From Winogradskyella sp. (GTDB lineage: Bacteria; Bacteroidota; Bacteroidia; Flavobacteriales; Flavobacteriaceae): a stretch of 18,658 bases of DNA. Position 1 is the stretch's first letter. Each line of letters begins with the position of its first letter. Positions 7,877-15,800 of the stretch are shown here, piece after piece. Below the pieces are notes generated by a model that ran no database searches, was not told the DNA's origin, and saw nothing but the letters and a program-made list of their open reading frames with translations. Position numbers and translations under genes: made by a program. The stretch covers positions 1 to 18,658 of the forward strand of contig JASBSE010000210.1 in NCBI GenBank assembly GCA_030149115.1, read 5' to 3'.

Positions 7877-7888
7877 ATTTCATCGATG
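7877..7888. repeat. Direct repeat copy 2, ATTTCATCGATG
   Basis: This is the second identical 12-nt copy, 102 nt from the first and 119 nt before the start of the small secreted protein gene. A partly similar CCGATGTTTCTTTGA lies downstream near 7961-7976. I found no convincing TAnnTTTG box elsewhere in the intergenic stretch 7777-8007. Confidence 0.35.
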
Positions 7889-8007
7889 TTTTTGACTAAC
7901 AAATGTCAGTTATCTAATTATCGTCTGGTTTCGTCCAAAAATTTCAACCTATATGAACAAACCGATGTTTCTTTGAATCGAAATTAAAACAAAACGGTTT
8001 AATAACA

Positions 8008-8268
8008 ATGAAAAAAGGTTTAGTCATATTAGCTTTCTTAACAATGTCTCTAGCAGGATTTGCTCAGCAAGATGTTGTAAGTAATGTTGAGACTGAATTG
8101 GTTGAAACTATTAAATCTGAAAAGCCAGAGGTTGCAAAAGCTACTATATCTGCTAAGGCTAAGGCTAAAGTTTTAAGAATGAATCATAAGAAAAGTAACG
8201 AGATTATAAGTATTAAAGCTTACAGAAAAAGTCTTCAAATTAAAGTTAAGACTGTTAAGCTTTGCTAA
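8008..8268 (+). CDS. Small lysine-rich secreted protein of unknown function
   Basis: I do not recognise this 86-residue protein. It starts with a clear signal peptide (MKKGLVILAFLTMSLAGFAQ, cut before QDV), leaving a mature chain of about 66 residues. The N-terminal part of the mature chain is acidic (VETELVETIKSEKPE). The C-terminal half is strongly basic (AKAKAKVLRMNHKK to KVKTVKLC) and the protein ends in a lone Cys. There are no membrane segments beyond the signal. It is monocistronic: a terminator follows 21 nt after the stop, and the upstream neighbour is divergent. The reality of the gene is supported by the signal peptide, the terminator and the lack of a competing frame. It could be a periplasmic or secreted binding peptide, but nothing in the sequence decides its role. 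Confidence 0.72.
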   Translation: MKKGLVILAFLTMSLAGFAQQDVVSNVETELVETIKSEKPEVAKATISAKAKAKVLRMNHKKSNEIISIKAYRKSLQIKVKTVKLC

Positions 8269-8289
8269 TTAATATGCTATTAACCATTG

Positions 8290-8320
8290 AAAAAGTCGAA
8301 ACGTTTGTTTCGGCTTTTTT
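8290..8320 (+). terminator. Rho-independent terminator of the small secreted protein gene
   Basis: An 11-bp stem AAAAAGTCGAA/TTCGGCTTTTT with one G-U pair encloses an 8-nt loop ACGTTTGT and runs into a T-tract. It separates the small gene from the regulator gene starting at 8407, so the two are not one operon. The loop differs from the AGTAGGGA loop of the surface-gene terminators. Confidence 0.85.
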
Positions 8321-8406
8321 GTTATGGTAAAGTTTCTTTCCTTTAGCCATAAGCATTTTCTTATAAAATAAAGATTTACTATTTTGTACTTACCTTTTAA
8401 CCCTCT

Positions 8407-11400
8407 ATGACCAATCCTGTTACTGTTTTTCTTAGTCATTCTTTCAGAACTAAACTTATTTTGATTCTATGTTTAGTTAGCTTCTTTTGTGGTGCACAAA
8501 ACCTTACATTTTATCATTACGGCACAAAAGACGGATTGTCTCAAGAAACAATAAGAACTATTCTAAAAGATTCTAACGGGTTTTTATGGTTAGGCACGCA
8601 AGAAGGATTAAATAGGTTTGATGGTACATCTTTCACGGTTTATAAAAACCAGAAAAAAGACAGCCTGAGTATATCTGGAAATTTTATTAATACTCTTTTA
8701 GAAGATAAAGAGGGTAATATTTGGATAGGCACAAACGACAATGGTATTTCTATATACGATTCTAAAATCAATAGTTTTAGAAGTACCAAAGTTAAGACTG
8801 GAAATTGTAGTAGTTTATCCAAAACTTCGGATGGTACAATAATCGCAACGGTACTAAATGAAGGTATTTTTATTTTCACTAAAGGAGGTGATAATTACTG
8901 GAAAATCTCAAAAATTGATGGAGAAACGCAGCAATTCAATTCAACATTTGTTGATAAAGACATAGTGTATGTAAGCACACAAGATGGAAAGCTTTTTGTA
9001 TGTGAGAATATTAAGACTAAAGATGCAAAGTTTTTCGAGATTAAATTCAACCAACCAATCGCAAATATTAATACCATTTTTGCTACTAATAAAAAAATCT
9101 GGCTTGGTACTACTAATGGACTTTTTATATACAACAAATCCAAAAAACAACTTTCTAAAATACCTTTAAATAAAGGCACAAACAAGGATTTACACATTTC
9201 ATCTATTGATATGTATAATAACACCTTTTACATTGGCACTTTCGATGGTTTTTACATAGCAAAAGATTTTAATGAACAAAACCTACGCTTTGAGCACATA
9301 ACCACATATTATGGTGAACAGAATCATAGCAATTCTATCACCTCGAATCGTGTTTATGATACTTATACAGATGGTAATTTACTTTGGGTTGGCACCAACA
9401 ATCTAGATGTGGTTACCCTAGGGGAACCTGTCTTTAAAAATGTAAATACGACTTCAGAAATCTCATTAAATAATGCCTTTATTTTATCATTCGCCAAAAA
9501 CAAAGATTACTTTTTTGTTGGGACTCGAAAAGGCATTAACTGCATAGATTCAGAAGGCAATGTCACTTACATTACTAAAGAAAATACAGATGATGCCTTA
9601 GCTTTTAACGTGATTAGAAGTATGGCAATAGACCAAAACAATTACATGTGGATTGGTACAATTAAAGGAGCTTCTATTATTGATTTGAATGATTTCGATC
9701 CTGAATCTCCAAAAATTATTAGTTTTTACAATGACATCAACGATCCTAAATCTTTAAGTTCTGATGCTACTCGTGGTATTCATATTGATAACAATGGTAC
9801 AGTGTGGATTATGACTTATGGTGGAGGAGTCAACCGATTTACAGGAGACTTAAAAAGTAACATCATAACCTTTGAGCATTATAAAACCAAAGAAAGCACA
9901 AACTCAATAAGTTCCAATTTCACCTACAATATGTCGCAAGACAAGAATTTGGATTATTGGATAACCTCTGAAGATGGCCTCAACAAACTTCATTTTGAAG
10001 ATGAGAATTATCAAAATCCTAAATTCACTAATTATTTTAGTGAGGAAAACGATTCCACAAGTCTGAGTAGTAACACTACTTTACATACGTGGCACGATGC
10101 TGATGCCACCTTATGGGTTGCCACACAAGATGGCTTTAATAAGTTCAATTCAGAAAACAACACCTTTAAACGCTTTGGTAATGATGAAGGCTTAACCAAT
10201 ACGTTTGTTTATAGTATCACCGAAGACCAAGACCATAATTTATGGTTAACTACTAATGGTGGCATATTTCGCTTTAATAAAGCAACTGAAGTTTTTACAA
10301 ACTATACGGTAAATGATGGTTTGCAAAGTTCAGAGTTTAATCTTGGTGCCCATTATTACAATAAGGATAATAATGAAATTTATGTAGGAGGTATTAATGG
10401 TATTAATATTTTTAATCCTAGACATGTTCCTCAACTTGATGTACCAGGAGACTTAACCTTTACGTCCTTAAAGGTAAAAAACGAAGAAATTAATCCTGTA
10501 ACTCATAAAGACATCATTGATCAGAGTATTACAACCGCAGATAAAATTACGCTTAACTATAGGGATTTTCCTTGTTATATTTCATTCTCGGATTTAGATC
10601 TGCGTCCAACAAAAAATAATGAGTTTGTATATGCTTTAGACAACAACGATTGGAATGAGTTATCAGGTTCAAGAGAAATTCCGTTGTTAGACCTTCCAAA
10701 AGGAAAACATACTTTAAAAATTCAAGGTAAATCCAGAAACAATCTTTGGCAAAAATCACCTTTAGAACTACAAATTAAGGTTATACCACCTTGGTACAAA
10801 AGCAACCTTGCCTATCTCTTTTATCTACTCATATTTTTAGGGATCGTATATGCGTTCTACAAAATAAGTTTGCAACGCCAAATTGCAGGACAAGAGTCTA
10901 AACGTTTACAAGAACTTGATGCCTTAAAATCGAGATTCATCACAAATATAACACACGAATTTAGAACACCACTCACCATAATTCTTGGATATTTAGGCAA
11001 TGTAAAAGACAAAGTTAATGGTAAAAAAGAGCTTGAAACCTCTTTAGATACTATAGAACAAAATAGTAATAACCTTTTGGATTTGGTAAACCAAATGCTA
11101 GACTTAGCAAAGCTTGAAAAAGGCCAACTAAAATTAAACCTTGTACAAAACGATATCGTAAAATTTACGTCAAACGTTATTGATAGCTTTCTCAGTATTG
11201 CGTCTGACAAGGCTATAACCCTCGATTTTGATGCAATACCAAATAAAATTCTGATGGATTTTGATGCTGAAAAAATGCGTCAAATCTTAACGAATCTTAT
11301 TTCAAATGCTATTAAGTTTTCGCCTGAAAATTCCACAATAGCTATAAACCTTAAAAAACAAAATAATAATCTGAACATTATAGTTTCAGATCAAGGCTAT

Positions 11401-12444
11401 GGCATTCCCAAAGAAGAGCTTCCTAATATTTTTGATCGTTTTTACCAAGTTGAAGACAAAGCTCATAAAATTTCTCAAGGTACAGGTATTGGCTTAGCGT
11501 TAACCAAAGAGCTTGTGGAATTATTAGATGGAACTATTAAAGTTTCTTCTGAAATTGGAGAAGGCACTACTTTTAAAATTACATTACCAATTACAAATAC
11601 TGCCGAAATCACAACTATTACTACCAATAACCGTGAAATGTCAGTTGGTACAGTAGTACCAAAAACAGCTGATATTATTTCGGACGAAGATTCTAACAAT
11701 GTACTAATTGTTGAGGATAATCATGATATGGCAAGATATGTAGCATCGTGCTTACAACCGCAATACAAGGTCACTTTTGCTAACGATGGTAAGGAAGGAT
11801 TGGAATTAGCATCAGAGCAAATTCCAGATATAATAATTACGGATGTGATGATGCCAAAAATGGATGGTTATGAGCTTACCCAACATTTACAGCAAAATAC
11901 CAACACCAATCATATTCCTATCATTATGCTTACTTCTAAAGCGATGCAAGAGGATAAAATTGATGGAATTTCCAGTGGTGCAGATGCCTATTTGACCAAG
12001 CCTTTTCATAAAGAGGAATTATTACTCCGCATGAAAATGTTGATTGCCAAACGCAAACAGTTACAAGAAAAATATGCTGTAAATACTATTGTTACAACCA
12101 CTAAAAAAGAATCTCAACCTACAGATAAAAACCTCGTTTTTCTACAGTCGGTAGTAGATGTTATTCATAACCATATCGAAGATTCTAATTTTGGACCAAC
12201 CGAACTCGCAAAATCCATGGCGATGAGCGACTCACAACTCTACCGAAAATTAAAAGCCATTTCCAATTCTAGTACGGCCATTTTCATAAGAAAGGTACGT
12301 CTCGAAAAAGCAAAAGAATTACTAAAAACTACAGATTCATCCATTTCAGAAATTGCTTATGCGATAGGTTTTAACGACCCTAATTGGTTTAGTAAGACTT
12401 TTAAAGAGGAATTTGAACAAAGTCCTTCTGAGTTTCGTAATTAA
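8407..12444 (+). CDS. Hybrid two-component system regulator (one-piece sensor kinase, receiver and AraC-type output)
   Basis: This 1345-residue protein is a complete hybrid two-component system. An N-terminal hydrophobic signal or anchor (about 16-31) precedes a periplasmic sensor of repeated two-component propeller strands (such as GFLWLGTQEGLNRFDG and GNIWIGTNDNGISIYD), about 30-680, consistent with two seven-bladed propellers. A Y_Y_Y immunoglobulin-like domain covers about 690-795, and a membrane helix 801-818. The kinase has the H-box ITHEFRTPL with phospho-acceptor His850. The ATPase shows the N-box (N963/N967), D995-x-G and GTGIGLAL (1025-1031). The receiver (about 1097-1215) has E1103-D1104, phospho-acceptor Asp1146, Thr1176 and Lys1198. 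The last 100 residues form an AraC-type DNA-binding domain with two helix-turn-helix units. Family members usually sense glycan fragments and activate SusC/SusD loci; no such pair lies in this window. The ligand is unknown. The neighbouring surface genes are possible targets by position only. Confidence 0.96.
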   Translation: MTNPVTVFLSHSFRTKLILILCLVSFFCGAQNLTFYHYGTKDGLSQETIRTILKDSNGFLWLGTQEGLNRFDGTSFTVYKNQKKDSLSISGNFINTLLEDKEGNIWIGTNDNGISIYDSKINSFRSTKVKTGNCSSLSKTSDGTIIATVLNEGIFIFTKGGDNYWKISKIDGETQQFNSTFVDKDIVYVSTQDGKLFVCENIKTKDAKFFEIKFNQPIANINTIFATNKKIWLGTTNGLFIYNKSKKQLSKIPLNKGTNKDLHISSIDMYNNTFYIGTFDGFYIAKDFNEQNLRFEHITTYYGEQNHSNSITSNRVYDTYTDGNLLWVGTNNLDVVTLGEPVFKNVNTTSEISLNNAFILSFAKNKDYFFVGTRKGINCIDSEGNVTYITKENTDDALAFNVIRSMAIDQNNYMWIGTIKGASIIDLNDFDPESPKIISFYNDINDPKSLSSDATRGIHIDNNGTVWIMTYGGGVNRFTGDLKSNIITFEHYKTKESTNSISSNFTYNMSQDKNLDYWITSEDGLNKLHFEDENYQNPKFTNYFSEENDSTSLSSNTTLHTWHDADATLWVATQDGFNKFNSENNTFKRFGNDEGLTNTFVYSITEDQDHNLWLTTNGGIFRFNKATEVFTNYTVNDGLQSSEFNLGAHYYNKDNNEIYVGGINGINIFNPRHVPQLDVPGDLTFTSLKVKNEEINPVTHKDIIDQSITTADKITLNYRDFPCYISFSDLDLRPTKNNEFVYALDNNDWNELSGSREIPLLDLPKGKHTLKIQGKSRNNLWQKSPLELQIKVIPPWYKSNLAYLFYLLIFLGIVYAFYKISLQRQIAGQESKRLQELDALKSRFITNITHEFRTPLTIILGYLGNVKDKVNGKKELETSLDTIEQNSNNLLDLVNQMLDLAKLEKGQLKLNLVQNDIVKFTSNVIDSFLSIASDKAITLDFDAIPNKILMDFDAEKMRQILTNLISNAIKFSPENSTIAINLKKQNNNLNIIVSDQGYGIPKEELPNIFDRFYQVEDKAHKISQGTGIGLALTKELVELLDGTIKVSSEIGEGTTFKITLPITNTAEITTITTNNREMSVGTVVPKTADIISDEDSNNVLIVEDNHDMARYVASCLQPQYKVTFANDGKEGLELASEQIPDIIITDVMMPKMDGYELTQHLQQNTNTNHIPIIMLTSKAMQEDKIDGISSGADAYLTKPFHKEELLLRMKMLIAKRKQLQEKYAVNTIVTTTKKESQPTDKNLVFLQSVVDVIHNHIEDSNFGPTELAKSMAMSDSQLYRKLKAISNSSTAIFIRKVRLEKAKELLKTTDSSISEIAYAIGFNDPNWFSKTFKEEFEQSPSEFRN

Positions 12445-12472
12445 CTGACTTATAATTTCTTATTGACATAAG

Positions 12473-12538
12473 GAATAAATAATCCTTGTTGATTTTCTTC
12501 ATTTTGACAAAATACTCCTTGCTTTTGAATAAATAATC
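12473..12538. repeat. Two direct copies of GAATAAATAATC upstream of the small ORF
   Basis: Identical 12-nt copies lie at 12473-12484 and 12527-12538, 54 nt apart, in the 156-nt gap after the regulator gene. Each is preceded by a TTGACA-like stretch. AAGGA/TCCTT flanking the first copy could form a weak 5-bp hairpin, too weak for a confident terminator. The AT-rich composition lowers the significance. They could be binding sites of the upstream regulator, which is an inference. Confidence 0.25.
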
Positions 12539-12562
12539 AAGAACATTTTTACACATCGAAAC

Positions 12563-12570
12563 TAGTTTTG
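12563..12570 (+). promoter_or_regulatory. Bacteroidota -7 box (TAGTTTTG)
   Basis: TAGTTTTG exactly matches TAnnTTTG and lies 30 nt before the ATG at 12601. No good -33 TTTG is seen at the usual distance, as expected if an activator is needed. It would drive the small ORF and, 27 nt further on, the large fibre gene. Confidence 0.4.
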
Positions 12571-12574
12571 GAGA

Positions 12575-12583
12575 GCTATTAAT
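12575..12583 (+). promoter_or_regulatory. GCTATTAAT leader box before the small ORF and fibre gene
   Basis: This is the third copy of the nine-base box found before the genes at 466 and 3403, here 17 nt before the ATG at 12601. TTTTTACAC lies upstream as in the other leaders, but the gap between the two blocks is longer and contains the TAGTTTTG box. The TCACCC/GGGTGA dyad of the other two leaders is absent. Confidence 0.3.
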
Positions 12584-12600
12584 CATTAATTCATTGCAAG

Positions 12601-12798
12601 ATGAAGACCTCTACATTTCTTGTGTCGCTTTTAGTTATCAATTCGAGCTTTTTGGCAGGTCATGTTTCCATTCAGTTATTTGGAAATGTAAATCCACTTA
12701 TCCTTGGAGGAAGTGAAATTTTTCTTGGACTACTTTACTATGTCAACAAAGTTCTAAAAGATGTAAGAAACACTTTTAATGTGGAGGTCAAACTCTAG
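12601..12798 (+). CDS. Small hydrophobic protein of 65 residues, unknown function
   Basis: I do not recognise this product. It has a hydrophobic N-terminus (residues 4-26) and a second apolar stretch (about 32-49, PLILGGSEIFLGLLYYV), then a basic and polar tail (NKVLKDVRNTFNVEVKL). This would fit a two-helix membrane peptide or a signal-anchored peptide. It is preceded by a TAGTTTTG promoter box and a leader box shared with other surface genes. It ends 27 nt before the large fibre gene, so the two are probably cotranscribed. It could instead be a non-coding or regulatory leader of the fibre gene. Support is limited to its position, ATG and amino-acid pattern. Confidence 0.45.
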   Translation: MKTSTFLVSLLVINSSFLAGHVSIQLFGNVNPLILGGSEIFLGLLYYVNKVLKDVRNTFNVEVKL

Positions 12799-12825
12799 GA
12801 CAAAGAATTATTAATACCCTACAAA

Positions 12826-15800
12826 ATGAAGACAATTACAATTACCCTATTCCTATTCTTTTCATGTTTTGCCTTTTCTCAAGTTGGAGTTGGCAATACA
12901 GATCCAAAATCCACTTTAGATATTTCGGCATCGAGTACAACCTCACCGACCAACGAAGATGGTATATTAATACCTAGAATAGACAATTTCCCAACTACTA
13001 ACCCAACAGCCGACCAAGATGGTATGATGGTGTTTTATACAGGTACATCATTATCTGGAAAAGGCTTTTATTATTGGGATAATGGAAGTGGTACTTGGGT
13101 GGCTGTAGGTAATAATACTAATGATTCTGATTGGCTAGAACTAGGCACATATACTGTGCCCGATGATATCAATGATAATATATATCATTTAGGTCAAATT
13201 AGAATTGGTAGTAGTAGCATTAATCCAGCAAAAGCCTCTATAGTAAGTACAGTTTCAGAAAACAGACAAGGTTTAGCAAATTATCATTCTGGAAGTGATG
13301 CATCAGATATAGGTTATGCCCTTTACAATCAATCTAACATCTCTGATATAATAAATTATACGAACTTCTACAATGTGAATAGCGGAACTCATAATTCATT
13401 ACATTGGGGAATAAGGAATTATTTTAACAATAATGGAACTGGAACCAAGTATGGTTTAGAAAATGAGTTTGATTATACAGCACCAAATGGTCAAAAAATC
13501 GGTGTATCTAACAGATTTGAAGGCGGTAATAGTGAGACAATAGGAGTTCAAAACAGCTTTCCAGGTGCATGGACAATAACAGGAAATATTAGAGGAATTT
13601 ATAATCTCATTAGTGCACCTGGAAATGGTCAACATTATGGATTATACTCTTCTTTATTTGGCTCAGGTTCTGGAAATAAATACGGAACTTATTCTAGTTT
13701 AAGTGGATCAGGAACTGGCGATCAATATGGTAACTATGTGAACATTAGCAATTCAGAATCAGGAACTCATTATGGTTCATATAATTATTTAACAGGTACT
13801 GGTGCAGGATATAAATATGGTGTGTATTCACAAATTCATAATTCTGCAGGTGGAATCCACTACGGAGTTTGGAGTGCTGTTGATAGTCCAACTGGTTATG
13901 CAGGCTATTTTATAGGAAGAACCTCATTAGGAGACTCTGTGTCCAACAGATATTTGATGCCTGCGGCCGATGGCACAGCTGGCCAAGTAATGACCACAGA
14001 TGGTGCTGGTAATGTAACTTTTCAAAACGTAACTGGTGATGGCGATACCCAAAACACATTAGATCAAGCCTACGATGAAGGTGGTGTTGGCGCAGGAAAA
14101 AATATTACGGCAGATAATGGCGCTGTAAGAATTAATGGAGATGATGGCTTTCTAGTTACTGGAACATTTGGAAGCGGAGACACCATTGATAGTGAAATCA
14201 CAGGCGAAGGTACACGAATGTTTTTTAACCCTAGCAAAGCTGCATTTAGAGCTGGATATGCAGAAGAAGATCGATGGGACGACACAAATATTGGAGACTA
14301 TTCATTTGCTGTAAGTAGAAGAAGTCAAGCATCTGGTTTTGCATCAGTATCTCTTGGATATGATAGCGAAGCAATAGGTGATTTTTCAATTGCAATGGGA
14401 AATAATAGTGGTGCATCTCATGATTATGCATTAATGATTGGATTGAACTGCTTTTCATATAACAATGCGATTCACTCATTTGGTTTTGGTAATAGCGCTG
14501 AAACTCGTGCGCCTTATTCTTTTGCTTTTGGTCAATATGTAGATACATATGGTGATCATTCGATGGCTAAAGGTCTCAGTCTAATTGCAAGATCATATGG
14601 TGAAACCGTATTAGGTTTTAATAATTCCGATTATACTGCCAACTCAACAAATTCCTATAATGCCAATGATCGCTTATTTGTGTTGGGCAACGGAATTGAT
14701 AGCTCTAATAGAAGTAATGCGCTCACAATTTACAAAGATGGACTAATGAACATCAATGATGAGTATAATATGCCATTAGCAGATGGAACAGCAAACCAAG
14801 TTATGACCACAGATGGAGCTGGCAATATAACTTTTCAAGATTTACCGATATACACCGATACCGACGAACAAGACCTTAGTAGCAATATCGTTACAGTTAA
14901 TGAAGAAATTGAAATTACAATCACCAATGGAACGAGCACAACCATAAACATCCAAGATGCTGATGCTAACAGTACCAATGAAATTATAACTGCAGCCGTA
15001 TTATCTGGCACGGATTTGGAAATCACCGAAGCAGGTAGCACCACAACAATTGATTTATCGTCTTTACAAGATGGAGATACCCAAAACACATTAGACCAAG
15101 CATACGACGAAGGTGGTGCTGGAGCAGGAAAAAATATCACAGCAGACTCAGGTGCACTAAGGATTAATGGTGATGACGGATTTTTGGTTACTGGTACTCT
15201 GGGAAGCGGCAACTTTATAGATTCTGAAGTTACTGGTGTCGGTACACGTATGTTTTTCAATCCAAATAAGGCTGCTTTCAGAGCAGGATATGTTTCAACA
15301 AATCAATGGGATAATACAAATATTGGATCATACTCTGTTGCTTTTGGAAGTGGCACTACAGCTTCTGGCGAAGTTTCATCTGCATTTGGAGCTTTTACAA
15401 TTGCTTCAGGTCAATTTTCAATGGCATCAGGAGCTGGCACAACAGCATCTGGTCAAACCGCCATAGCGTCTGGGACATCAACAACAGCTTCAGGAGATTA
15501 TTCTACTGCTTTTGGATATTCAACATTAGCCTCTGGAAACTATTCTACTGTTTTTGGAAATGACAATACCGCTTCAGGAAGATATTCTTCTGTATTTGGA
15601 AATAGCAATACTGCACCATCTGCTTATGAAACAGTTATAGGAATTAATAGCACCAACTACACACCAAACTCTACTACAAGTTTTAACAATAATGATAGGT
15701 TGTTTGTAGTAGGAAACGGTTCAATGCCAACCATGAGGAGTAATGCATTAACCATATACAAAGATGGCCGAATGACTATTAATGATGCCTATACCATGCC

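Noticed and set aside
8380..8392. TACTATTTTG as a -7 promoter box of the regulator gene
   Set aside because: The spacing between TA and TTTG is 4 or 1 rather than 2, so it does not match TAnnTTTG. I did not list it as a promoter.
12469..12488. AAGGA-N8-TCCTT hairpin as the terminator of the regulator gene
   Set aside because: The stem is only about 5 bp, A-T rich, with an AT loop and no clean T-tract, far weaker than the other terminators here.
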